A stretch of DNA of 25,029 nt, taken from positions 1 through 25,029 of the forward strand of contig DAOMHQ010000061.1 of assembly GCA_035430965.1 (NCBI GenBank). Direction: 5' to 3'. Shown here one piece after another: positions 1-9,100 of this stretch. The notes below the pieces were generated by a model. That model did no database searches. It was not told the DNA's origin and saw only the letters and a list, made by a program, of their open reading frames with translations. Position 1 is the first letter of the stretch. Every line of letters begins with the position of its first letter. Source of the stretch: JAKPRU01 sp029568995 (GTDB lineage: Bacteria > Hinthialibacterota > Hinthialibacteria > Hinthialibacterales > JAKPRU01). The position numbers and the translations under genes were made by a program.

Positions 1-44
1 GTCTTTGGAACCGGCACTTGAAGGTTCGACTCCTTCCTCCCCAG
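1..44 (+). tRNA. tRNA-Gln (anticodon TTG), 3' portion only
   Basis: The window opens inside a tRNA. The anticodon loop CTTTGGA (bases 3-9) with the start of the ACCGG stem strand gives anticodon TTG, so glutamine. The T arm is GAAGG (20-24), loop TTCGACT (25-31), CCTTC (32-36). The acceptor strand CTCCCCA (37-43) is followed by G44 as discriminator, usual for tRNA-Gln. CCA is not encoded. The 5' half lies before the window, so the cloverleaf cannot be fully checked. Confidence 0.88.
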
Positions 45-169
45 TTCGCTTTTCCCTTCTCTCGAATCCCCATTCCATTTATTTCTCATCCCATTTGCAG
101 GCTTGTTCCCTGGACTCTTGCTTCGGTAAGATTTCCAGCAGGATCGTCTGTGGATAAGGAGTCCTGCGC

Positions 170-3100
170 ATGGATCGCCGAATGTGTTTTTTGCTGTTTT
201 TGCTGTTTTTTGTTGGCTCTGCGTGGGGAGATCTGGTTTTGCTGCCGAATCCCAACACCACTTCGTCCGCCCTGGAGATCGGGACGAACAAGTATCTTTA
301 TGTCTCTCTCTACGACACGGAAACCAGTGCAAAGCAGGACATAACCTACCAGGTTCGCACCACGGTGGATGATCCGCAGATTGTTGCTGTCAACATGCCT
401 GTTCTTGCACCGCTTTCCTCCGGAGAAACCGTTCTGCACATCTCCTATGAAGGAATCGAGCCTGTCCTGCAACTGGATATCGCCATCACCGTGACCGGTA
501 CGGCCTGGTATGAGAGCCTGGTTTTCAGGCCCCGCTCCTCGGATGGCACCGGGGAATTGGTTGCGGAGAACCAGTTCCAGATGCTCTATGGCGATGACTT
601 GTCCATAAGCATCTATGGTGTCTTAAATACCGGCAAGGAAGTTTCCATGCTGCGAGCCGTGAATTTGACGTGGGACGATAACGGGGTTCTGGTTCTGACA
701 AGCGGTTTGACCTCCACATCCCGAACTTTTCAGGCCCAAGCCGCCGGAACCGTGGTTTTTCATGCAAGCCTTGGCGGAGTGCTTGAGGCCGAACCCCTGA
801 CCGTTACGGTGTTCGGGATCGAGACATTCCGCTTCGGACCGGATTTGCAGGCATTGAGAGAGTTCGACACTGTCAGCACGTTGTATGCAATATATGGCAA
901 CGGCAAAGAGGTTGCGGTCAACAAGGTTCTTTATCGCCTGAGTTCCTCAGATGAACAAATTGTGGGTGTCAACACCACAAAGAAAATGTTTCTTGCGCGC
1001 GAGAAAGGCGAATGCACCCTTCGCATGGAGTTTTCCGGGGACGTGCCGTGGTTCGGTGGGACATTCGGGATGGATTTCCCCGCACGAATCATTGCAGCGG
1101 CGGAGAAGATCGAAACTAATCCGATCTCCTTGCCGGAACCGATTCCGGTCGGTCAACAGGTCACGCTGCAGACGCTCGTGCAATACGACGATGGCGAGGT
1201 TCTCTCCAAAGAAGTCTCCTGGTCATACAGCAGTGCGCTCGCGGATCTTGAATGGCTGGACGATCATTTCATTCTCACAGGAGAAGAGGCTGGAGCGACC
1301 GTTCTGCGCCCCTATTTGTCCGACCATCGTCGTCTGAACGGACCGCCATTGCCGGTGGAGTTTTATGTGCCCATCGACACGATTACCGTTTCACCCTCCC
1401 CACTTGTGGTGAACTTGGGGGAGACGCAGCGAGTTACGTTGGAGGTCACCCGAACCGACAAAACACAGGAAACGCGGACTGACGGAGTCTGGACCGTGGA
1501 ACCTCCCATCGGTTCTGTTCGTGACAGCACCTTTTATGCTGAGGAGGTCGGCCAGGCAATCATCACCGGACGGATCGCAGACCGGGATCGGATCTATGAA
1601 GCCTCCACGACGGTTCGGGTGGACGATTGGCTGGAAGGTATCGAGATCTCCCCGACCTCTGTGGAAATGACGGTGAATGACACACAGACCTTTGAGGTCT
1701 ATGCCCTCTATGCAAGTGGAACCCGACAGGCTGTTCAGACCGACTCCAAAACGAAATGGACTCTATCCAACTCCGCAATCGGGACGCTCTCCAATAATGT
1801 ATTCGAATCAAGCGGTGTGGGAACTGGTGTGGTCACTGCGAGCTACAACAGTCGCACGAACAGCGCGGTTGTGACAGTTGAGAATCCTTTGACCGAAATC
1901 ACGGTGAAGCCGTCCGGCTCGCTTTCTGCCGAGGTATATGAAACCCTCTCGTTTACGGCCACCGGAACCTTTGTAGATGGGACCGACATTTCCCTCACGG
2001 ATTTTGTGGACTGGCTCAGCAGCGACGAGGCCGTGGCCCGATTTGACGGTTCGACTCTGAAGATATTGAAAGCAGGCACAACCCAAATCCGGGCACAGTA
2101 TCGCGATCTGCTCAGCGTGCCGGTTTCGATTGAGGTTCCGGTGCAATTCCTTTCCCTGGAAGTGACGCCGGGACCGTTTGTCGAATTGTCTGTCGGAGAC
2201 AGAGAGGTCTTTCATGCGGAAGCAGTATACAGCGACGGTCGACGCGAGGATGTGAGCGATCAGGCAGAATGGAATACCACATCGTCATCGGGGGCCGTGG
2301 AGTTGAATCGGAATGAAATCCTGGCGGTTCGAGGCGGCACGGCGGGACTCATTGCACATTACGAAGACCGGGAGAGCGTACCAGTGGGAATTTGGGTGGA
2401 CCGGTCTCCTGAAGTCCCGAAACTGACCATGAATCTCAATAGGTATGTCAGCGGGTCCAATTTTCATGGCCCTGATATTATCGAACTATCCATGATGGGC
2501 CGTCGTGTCCTGGTTCGCGCAGATGAGAAAGGCGAATTTGAAGCGACTCGTTTTCCGCTGCCTTCAGGAGAAGCAAAAACAGGAAGGCTGACCGCGACAG
2601 GCTGGTTCAACGCAGACTATGCCGAGATCGATGTCCCGCTCCGCGCGTCTGGGACTTACAGCAGTGAGAAACTGGAAACCTGGCTCGGCAAAATCTCGCT
2701 GGTGAAGAATGTTGTCTATCCGGGCGAGTTTCTGGAGATGCAGGCAGTTCCCTATCTGCACCCGGAGTGGTTGACAGGGATCAGTGAGGTTGGGAATCGG
2801 TTTTGGAGAGCATCGGGGATATTCGAGATTGACCTGGCCGGGTTGATTGGCCCCAATCCACCGGAAGGTGGTTTTGCAGGGACTCTGAAAACGACGTCAA
2901 CCGGCTATACGATCTGGGATGCCCCCGATTTTGTTACGACTCTCAGCAGCGAACCAGCCGGTTTACCGCCTTTGCTGGATGGCAGGTTCAGTGTCAAGAG
3001 TTACATTTCCGCCTTCTGTAATCCGCAGCCGGGCAATACACAACATCCATTGCGCATCTCCGGCTTTATGACCTCGCAGCACGGGACCGGCGAGACGGAG

Positions 3101-6100
3101 ATGGATTACTACATCCAGCCGGGCACGACCGATTATTTGAGTCTCCTGGCAGACACCGAATCGGTGGTGCGCGGGGGCACGTTTCACGTTCGGGCTGCCT
3201 ATCATGTGCCGAACGCCATGGAGGAGAGCGTGGATCTCGCCATTTCCCTGCCGGAGGGGGTAACGGTGGTTTCTGCCGAACCGGAAGGTTGGGAACAGGA
3301 TGGAGATCTCCTCATTTTTCATTTGACCCTCACCCCGACGGATGGCACTTCCAACGATGCTGTGACCGCCGAGTTTCGTGTGGATTCAAGCGCCCCCGAT
3401 GTGCTTGACTTCTTCGCCTGTTTCCGTGGCACGCTTTATACCCTTCACTACAGCGATCCGGTTCGTGTGTTGGTGGAACCGGACTTGGCGCTGGAACTGG
3501 AGCCGGAACGACGCTATGTCTCCGCCGGGGAACTGGTGACACTCAATCTCACGGTCCATGCAAATTCGCCCTTGCGGACGGCTCGTGTTCAGGTGTATCT
3601 CCCGGACGGATTCGACTTGGATCTCTCGGAATCCTCTTCCGGTATGACCCTCGTGGGAAATTCGGTTGTCTCGAAATTTTCCATGCCCGATGGCGGAGCA
3701 AAGTCCTTTGTTCTCAATGGACGCATTCAGGAAGATATTTCGCCTGTGGTGACTCAACTCTGTTTTAATGCCAAAGGGATTGGTGTCCACCTCAAAGGGG
3801 ACACGGTTTTCGCCGACCCTCAAGAGACCGCACTTTTCCTGACACCGATTCTACTGACTCTGAGAGCGGAAGAAGAGCACGCCGCACCGGGGGATAGCAT
3901 TCATTACACTCTTATCGTGTCGAACGGCACGCAGCGGGAGATTTCCGGCCTGGATTTGTCGGTCGATCTTCCCAGCGACGTCGATGTCCGTTCGGCCCCG
4001 ACTGGCTGGAGTGTTGAGAGCGGTGAATTGCACTGGACCATCTCAAGCCTGCCCGCCGGACGGAGTTTGGAACAGAAATTCGAACTGGGGATATCCACCG
4101 AGTGGAGTGTGCACCTGCCCAGAATCGAGACGCGGGTTCGCAGCCGCCTCCCGTATTCCGTCAGTAATTGTGTCGCGACCTGGATTGCGAGAGGAGCCTG
4201 GGGATTTGTGCAGACCACTTACGCCGATCTCCTTTCTATCAATGCCTATTGCCCGGTCGGTGGCGCTCAGGTCGCGATTCTTCAAAACGGAGAGACGAAA
4301 TCGGAAACCGAGACCGATTCGGTCGGTTTCTACCAGGTAGAGGGACTCACTCCGGGCAATTACACTCTTGAGGTTCAAAAGGGTTTCGACGGATATGCGG
4401 GGACCTGGGAAGCAGTGTCCTCCGATGAATATACCGTTCCGGTTTATGATTTCGCATCCCAGATCGAGGATCGGATGATCTCCATCGGGCCGGTGTATCA
4501 GTTGTTTGCTCCCGAAGAAGACGAACAGGTTCGCATCCCGTCATTAACAACGGAATTTTCCGGTTCCGAGATCGAAGGCGGGATCGTCCATCGTTTCGAG
4601 GATCGAACGATTGTTTTCCCTGGGAGAGGGTTTTCATTCGAACGAACCTTGCCGGGGTTTCCAAATCTGGTTTCGGAGACGCACGATCTGGTTTACCGCA
4701 TGGATTTGAATGGGCCATGGGCGATGCTCTCCTCCAATCCGCTGATCCGGTACGAATTAGCGTTATTAGCGATCAATGAAATCAACGAATACAACTTGCC
4801 GTTGATTCTCGATATAGCGGATGGATTAACCGTTGCACTTGAGAATATCGTGAGATCATTGATTGTTCTTGCGAAAATGCGATCCGGCACTCCTGCAGGG
4901 GCGGGGGCGCTGGACGCGGGGCTATCCGCCGTATTGGCTCAGGAAATCTCCAAGGGCCTCGCAGACATGTACTTGAAATTAACAAAGATCGACCCCGAAG
5001 AAGCGGCGCGATTCAAGCGGGCGCTTGCGTTTGTGCTTCCACTTCAGAAAGCGCCCTTTATCGCACTGGGGCAAGGGGGAAAAGACGCGGCAGAAGATTT
5101 CGCGATCAACCTGGGATTTGAGATCGGCAAAATTGTCGTGGATGAATGGCTGTTGAATTCCATAACCGAAAAGAACCGGAAGAAGCTCGATTCCATCCGT
5201 CTTTCGGATTACGCCACGCAGATTGGAGGCAGCCATGACATCGCGCGTCGCGCGGTCTCATCATTGTTGTGGGACTATGCGGTGGATACGGAGATTGCGC
5301 ATCTGAATTATGAAGGAGTAAAGAGCAGCTATGATTGGGAGCTGACCCAACGCACGGAGGCCTTTGTGGATCTCATTGCCTCGGTCGATCCCCAGTCCGA
5401 ATTCGCTGCGTTCAGTGTCACTTTGAAAGGATTGCGGACCCTGCTCGTGGGTGGTTCCGCGCTGAATAGTCTTCGACAATGGAACGAAAACATTAACGGC
5501 TTGGGGAAGATTGTGAAGACTACCTTCCAACCGGAAGGGGTGTCCGGCTCGGCGAAGGTGCAGACCGATGTCGCCCCGTCCGAAGCATCCGACTTGCCAC
5601 TGGTGGATTTGTGGATCGACTCCGAGGGCGCACGGAATGCCATGCGAAATGCTCTGCTTAATCAAAGCCGTGCGGAACTGGAGGCCGCATTTCCAGCCTT
5701 TCAACCGGCGTTGAAGGATTTCGAGTGGTACCTGGATTTGTTCCGTCTGGAATGGATCGAGCGCAGAAACCTCCTTTCCGCCGATGATGAATGTCTCCAA
5801 GTCGATGAAGCCACAGACGATTATCATTCCGTGAAGGTTGAGTTCCTCACGGCGTTGCTGGGTTGCAGCGCCGAGGCCGGTTCCTGGGCCGAAGCGCTCG
5901 AACAATTAGATGAATTTGAGCAGAATGCCCAAGTACTGATCGATTGGATCGAGTATTACGTGGCAAACGGATCGGTTTCGTTCAGTTCGACGAAATGGAA
6001 CGCGGTGTCGATTCGATCTGCGGAGTTCTCCAGTGATCCATTGACACCGGACCAGACAGCGACACTGACCGTCGAAATCACGAACTTGACTACACAGGCA

Positions 6101-6364
6101 GTCTCAAATGTCTATTGTGTGGTTGACGCTCCGGCAGAGATTGTTCTCACGAATGGGAATGTGCCGGTGACGGTGGAATCATCTCAGACGGCTTCTTTTA
6201 CTTATGGGGTAGAACTGGCGGAGGACGCACTGAATGGACCTTTCCAGTTGTTCCTGACGGTCTATTCCGGTGAAACCGCGAAGGCTTACGGATTGGTCTC
6301 CGGGTCGATTGCGGAGGCAAAAGAAGCCGAATATGTCGATGTGAGAAACTGGCGTGTGCGTTAA
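170..6364 (+). CDS. Giant secreted protein of Ig-like (Big_2/DUF11-type) modules
   Basis: A 2064-residue protein with no recognised catalytic domain. The start is supported by AAGGAG at 156-161, 8 nt before the ATG, and by a signal peptide (hydrophobic residues 6-20, ending SAWG). About eight Big_2-like beta modules fill residues 22-745; the clearest (about 402-485, 488-570, 573-655, 660-745) begin with patterns such as ITVSPSP, IEISPTSV and LEVTPGP and contain 'YxDG' strands. Residues 750-985 are unassigned. Three DUF11-like modules follow (about 988-1090, 1107-1195, 1229-1330), then a carboxypeptidase-regulatory-like module (about 1356-1410, 'GFYQVEGLTPGNYTLEV'). A mainly helical stretch (about 1520-1930) and a CARDB/DUF11-like module (about 1944-2040) finish it. 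No sorting signal or C-terminal membrane anchor is visible. A role as a surface or matrix adhesin or scaffold is inferred from architecture only. No convincing promoter was seen in the 125 bases upstream. Confidence 0.9.
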   Translation: MDRRMCFLLFLLFFVGSAWGDLVLLPNPNTTSSALEIGTNKYLYVSLYDTETSAKQDITYQVRTTVDDPQIVAVNMPVLAPLSSGETVLHISYEGIEPVLQLDIAITVTGTAWYESLVFRPRSSDGTGELVAENQFQMLYGDDLSISIYGVLNTGKEVSMLRAVNLTWDDNGVLVLTSGLTSTSRTFQAQAAGTVVFHASLGGVLEAEPLTVTVFGIETFRFGPDLQALREFDTVSTLYAIYGNGKEVAVNKVLYRLSSSDEQIVGVNTTKKMFLAREKGECTLRMEFSGDVPWFGGTFGMDFPARIIAAAEKIETNPISLPEPIPVGQQVTLQTLVQYDDGEVLSKEVSWSYSSALADLEWLDDHFILTGEEAGATVLRPYLSDHRRLNGPPLPVEFYVPIDTITVSPSPLVVNLGETQRVTLEVTRTDKTQETRTDGVWTVEPPIGSVRDSTFYAEEVGQAIITGRIADRDRIYEASTTVRVDDWLEGIEISPTSVEMTVNDTQTFEVYALYASGTRQAVQTDSKTKWTLSNSAIGTLSNNVFESSGVGTGVVTASYNSRTNSAVVTVENPLTEITVKPSGSLSAEVYETLSFTATGTFVDGTDISLTDFVDWLSSDEAVARFDGSTLKILKAGTTQIRAQYRDLLSVPVSIEVPVQFLSLEVTPGPFVELSVGDREVFHAEAVYSDGRREDVSDQAEWNTTSSSGAVELNRNEILAVRGGTAGLIAHYEDRESVPVGIWVDRSPEVPKLTMNLNRYVSGSNFHGPDIIELSMMGRRVLVRADEKGEFEATRFPLPSGEAKTGRLTATGWFNADYAEIDVPLRASGTYSSEKLETWLGKISLVKNVVYPGEFLEMQAVPYLHPEWLTGISEVGNRFWRASGIFEIDLAGLIGPNPPEGGFAGTLKTTSTGYTIWDAPDFVTTLSSEPAGLPPLLDGRFSVKSYISAFCNPQPGNTQHPLRISGFMTSQHGTGETEMDYYIQPGTTDYLSLLADTESVVRGGTFHVRAAYHVPNAMEESVDLAISLPEGVTVVSAEPEGWEQDGDLLIFHLTLTPTDGTSNDAVTAEFRVDSSAPDVLDFFACFRGTLYTLHYSDPVRVLVEPDLALELEPERRYVSAGELVTLNLTVHANSPLRTARVQVYLPDGFDLDLSESSSGMTLVGNSVVSKFSMPDGGAKSFVLNGRIQEDISPVVTQLCFNAKGIGVHLKGDTVFADPQETALFLTPILLTLRAEEEHAAPGDSIHYTLIVSNGTQREISGLDLSVDLPSDVDVRSAPTGWSVESGELHWTISSLPAGRSLEQKFELGISTEWSVHLPRIETRVRSRLPYSVSNCVATWIARGAWGFVQTTYADLLSINAYCPVGGAQVAILQNGETKSETETDSVGFYQVEGLTPGNYTLEVQKGFDGYAGTWEAVSSDEYTVPVYDFASQIEDRMISIGPVYQLFAPEEDEQVRIPSLTTEFSGSEIEGGIVHRFEDRTIVFPGRGFSFERTLPGFPNLVSETHDLVYRMDLNGPWAMLSSNPLIRYELALLAINEINEYNLPLILDIADGLTVALENIVRSLIVLAKMRSGTPAGAGALDAGLSAVLAQEISKGLADMYLKLTKIDPEEAARFKRALAFVLPLQKAPFIALGQGGKDAAEDFAINLGFEIGKIVVDEWLLNSITEKNRKKLDSIRLSDYATQIGGSHDIARRAVSSLLWDYAVDTEIAHLNYEGVKSSYDWELTQRTEAFVDLIASVDPQSEFAAFSVTLKGLRTLLVGGSALNSLRQWNENINGLGKIVKTTFQPEGVSGSAKVQTDVAPSEASDLPLVDLWIDSEGARNAMRNALLNQSRAELEAAFPAFQPALKDFEWYLDLFRLEWIERRNLLSADDECLQVDEATDDYHSVKVEFLTALLGCSAEAGSWAEALEQLDEFEQNAQVLIDWIEYYVANGSVSFSSTKWNAVSIRSAEFSSDPLTPDQTATLTVEITNLTTQAVSNVYCVVDAPAEIVLTNGNVPVTVESSQTASFTYGVELAEDALNGPFQLFLTVYSGETAKAYGLVSGSIAEAKEAEYVDVRNWRVR

Positions 6365-6417
6365 GGTCAGTAATGCTGTGTAAACGAATTGGATTGATGT
6401 GCTGTAGCGTAAAGATT

Positions 6418-6450
6418 CCCTCACCCCAACCCTCTCCCGGAGGGAGAGGG
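6418..6450. repeat. Short GC-rich palindromic repeat (CCCTCACCCC / CCCTCTCCC type)
   Basis: CCCTCACCCC is followed by a perfect hairpin: CCCTCTCCC (6430-6438), loop GGA, GGGAGAGGG (6442-6450). From memory, this motif recurs between genes in many unrelated bacterial genomes. It lies between the 3' end of the giant gene and the glycosidase start. It could slow or end transcription, but no proper T-run follows on either strand. A degenerate relative is at 24968-25001. Confidence 0.7.
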
Positions 6451-6518
6451 AGCAGGTTTTCCCATCGAGAGAAGAAGAACTGAGAGTATAGGCTTTGAGA
6501 AAGGATCGGAGACTCGAC

Positions 6519-9062
6519 ATGGACCCCCAAAAACTGTTTTGCCTGTTCGCCGTGCTGTTGATAACCAATTCACCGGGATGGTGTGTGAACATGAATGAGA
6601 TTCCCTCTGCTCCACCGCAAGACTCGATCATGGCCGGTCCGAGAGAGATTGCCCAGGTACGGGATTGGGCCGATCTGGCCTTCGGGATTGCCGATCCGGC
6701 AGGATCGGGTGTACGGATTGAAATCAAGGAGAACTCCTTCGGCGAGGTACGCTTTGGAAGATCCTGCATGGGCACACCGATCCGTATCGGAGATCGCGAA
6801 TTTGAGCATGGGATCGGGACGCATACATACAGCGAATTGATTGTCCACCTTCCGCCGGACGTGCAGGAATTCCGTGCTTTTGTCGGGATCAACAATAATG
6901 TCTATACGCAGGGCAAATCCGGCAGCGCGATCTTTGTCGTGGAGGTGGATGGAAAGGAAATTTTCCGCAGTCCGGCAGTGCGAGGTAGCGACGCGCCTTG
7001 TTCCGTAGCGGCAAAGATCCCCAAAGGGGCGCAAACCCTTGTGTTGAAAACCGAGGCGACCGAGGACGGCGAAGCCAACGATCATACGGATTGGGCGGAT
7101 GCGCACCTGGTGCTTGCAGACAGTGCAAAGATCTGGCTGGACAACCAACCGGATTCCCTGCTAGGCGCGGGATTGCTTCCTTTCTCGTTTCTCTATAACG
7201 GCAAACTGTCGCAAGACCTTATGGGAACCTGGTCGCACGAAAGCCGGACAACAGAAGAAGCGGATTGGATTCGATCTGAGGTCAGTTGGACTGATCCGGA
7301 GACAAAACTCCGAGTCCAGGCAACTGCGCGCAGTTTTCGCCAATATCCGGCAGTGGATTGGGTACTCCAATTCCAGAATACCGGCTCGGTGAATTCACCC
7401 ATTCTTGAGGATATTCAGGCATTGGATATGCCCCTGCGCACAAAGGGATCACGGAAAGTCACGGTGCGCCAGAATCATGGGGATGTTCTTGACGAGCGCA
7501 GTTTTTCCTTTCTCACAACCGGCTTGCATAACCGGGACAGCATTGATATGGCCCCGCGCGGCGGACGGTCATCGAACGGGGCGTTCCCATTTTTCGAGAT
7601 TCAATATGGGGATCATCCGAGTGGGGCTGAAAACCTGATTGCCGCCGTGGGCTGGTCGGGGCAATGGGCGGCCAACGTGACGCGCACCGCAACGGGATCG
7701 GTTCGCCTTCGTGCCGGGATGGAACGGACGCGGTTTTATTTGCAACCCGGCGAGTCTGTGCGTACACCGCGCATCCTTCTCACGACGAGCGAGGGCGACC
7801 CGACGTTGGCACACCAGCGATTTCGTCGGTTGATGCTGTTCGAGTATTTCCCGAAGGTCGACGGGAAACCGATCCTTCTTCCGTTTGCCCTGCAATGCTT
7901 TGACCGGTACAGCTGGACCCTGCCCGATTGGGCTACGGAGGCGGGACAGATCAAGGCCGCCGAGTTTGCAGCCCAGGCGGGATTCGATACGCTCTGGTTT
8001 GATGCCGCCTGGTTCATCGGCGGATTCCCAAACGGCGTGGGAAACTGGGTGCACAAGCCGAAAGAGTTCCCGAACGGGCTTCGTCCTGTCTCCGATGCCT
8101 GCCATGCCGCCGGACTCAAGTTCCTGATCTGGTTCGAGCCGGAACGGGTTGCCGTCGGGTCACAGATTGCACGGGAACACCCGGAGTTTGTCATCGGCGG
8201 TGCGGAGGGTGGCCTGTTTCAGTTGAACGATCCTGACGCGCGACGATGGCTGACCGATCTCTTATCTCAACGAATCTCCGAATACGGCATCGACATTTAC
8301 CGAAACGATTTCAACATGGACCCGCTCTCATTCTGGCATCGAAATGATGAACCGGATCGTGAGGGAATTACGGAGATTCACTATATCGAAGGTCTTTACG
8401 AGATGTGGGATGAACTGCGCGCGCGGCATCCGGGACTATGGATCGACAACTGCTCCAGTGGCGGGCGGCGGATCGATCTGGAGACCTGTATGCGCTCGGT
8501 TCCCCTGTGGCGCAGCGACACCAACTGCTCCCCCGGGCGTGAGGAATGGAACCAGTCCCACACCGCGCAGTTGTGTTCCCTGATCCCGCTCAATACATCC
8601 TGTGCCTGGATGCCGGATTCGTATGTGATGCGAAGCACAATGACCGCCGGACTGATTTGCCAGTGGGATTATCTGAACGGGGATTTTCCGATGAAGGAAG
8701 CGCTGTCGAATCTGGCGGAGTTAAAGGAACTGCGGACATACTGGTACGGCGATTTCTATCCGCTGACGTCGGGGGAGCCATCGCCGGAACTGTGGTGCGG
8801 CTGGCAGCTTCATCGCCCGGACCAGGATGCCGGGATGGCAATGGTTTTTCGGCGAACCGAGTCCCCGTATACCGGCTGGACGCTACGCCTTCAGGCGCTT
8901 GACCCGAAGACGCTCTATCGGGTTGACATTCGCGAGGGTGACAATCCCGCAAATTCGGAGGATCTCTCCGGCGAGGCGCTGATGACGGGCCGTGAGGTGA
9001 AACTGCCTACGAGGTCGAGTTTGTTGGTTCGGTATAAAAAACTTGCCCCCTCAGGCAAATAG
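6519..9062 (+). CDS. Secreted alpha-galactosidase-like glycosidase (NPCBM + GH36-like)
   Basis: Predicted exo-acting glycosidase of clan GH-D, most like alpha-galactosidases. I chose the ATG at 6519 (847 residues): GGAG at 6508-6511 is 7 nt upstream and the signal peptide then begins MDPQKLFCLFAVLL. An in-frame TTG at 6495 would add a charged leader. Residues about 70-200 form an NPCBM (CBM51-like) galactose-binding module, with 'FEHGIGTHTYSEL' and 'HTDWADAHLVL'. A beta-sandwich follows, then the (beta/alpha)8 barrel from about 450: 'DTLWFDAAWF', 'FLIWFEPERV', the nucleophile site 'YRNDFNMD' (Asp about 597), 'IDNCSSGGRRIDLE' and the acid/base site 'WRSDT' (Asp about 667). The nucleophile context differs from the KWD/KYD of classical GH36 enzymes. 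It is convergent with the oxidoreductase gene downstream. CBM51 and GH-D knowledge suggests alpha-Gal or alpha-GalNAc substrates; the exact linkage is not decided. Confidence 0.88.
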   Translation: MDPQKLFCLFAVLLITNSPGWCVNMNEIPSAPPQDSIMAGPREIAQVRDWADLAFGIADPAGSGVRIEIKENSFGEVRFGRSCMGTPIRIGDREFEHGIGTHTYSELIVHLPPDVQEFRAFVGINNNVYTQGKSGSAIFVVEVDGKEIFRSPAVRGSDAPCSVAAKIPKGAQTLVLKTEATEDGEANDHTDWADAHLVLADSAKIWLDNQPDSLLGAGLLPFSFLYNGKLSQDLMGTWSHESRTTEEADWIRSEVSWTDPETKLRVQATARSFRQYPAVDWVLQFQNTGSVNSPILEDIQALDMPLRTKGSRKVTVRQNHGDVLDERSFSFLTTGLHNRDSIDMAPRGGRSSNGAFPFFEIQYGDHPSGAENLIAAVGWSGQWAANVTRTATGSVRLRAGMERTRFYLQPGESVRTPRILLTTSEGDPTLAHQRFRRLMLFEYFPKVDGKPILLPFALQCFDRYSWTLPDWATEAGQIKAAEFAAQAGFDTLWFDAAWFIGGFPNGVGNWVHKPKEFPNGLRPVSDACHAAGLKFLIWFEPERVAVGSQIAREHPEFVIGGAEGGLFQLNDPDARRWLTDLLSQRISEYGIDIYRNDFNMDPLSFWHRNDEPDREGITEIHYIEGLYEMWDELRARHPGLWIDNCSSGGRRIDLETCMRSVPLWRSDTNCSPGREEWNQSHTAQLCSLIPLNTSCAWMPDSYVMRSTMTAGLICQWDYLNGDFPMKEALSNLAELKELRTYWYGDFYPLTSGEPSPELWCGWQLHRPDQDAGMAMVFRRTESPYTGWTLRLQALDPKTLYRVDIREGDNPANSEDLSGEALMTGREVKLPTRSSLLVRYKKLAPSGK

Positions 9063-9076
9063 ACCCAAGGGGGCAA
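9036..9076 (-). terminator. Rho-independent terminator of the oxidoreductase gene
   Basis: An 8-bp stem pairs TTGCCCCC (9043-9050) with GGGGGCAA (9069-9076). Read on the minus strand the stem is followed by a run of six T (complement of 9036-9041), so it ends transcription of the minus-strand genes. On the plus strand the tail is only weakly T-rich. It overlaps the last codons of the convergent glycosidase gene. Confidence 0.8.
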
Positions 9077-9100
9077 AATTGTTCTTTCACGAATACGGCC

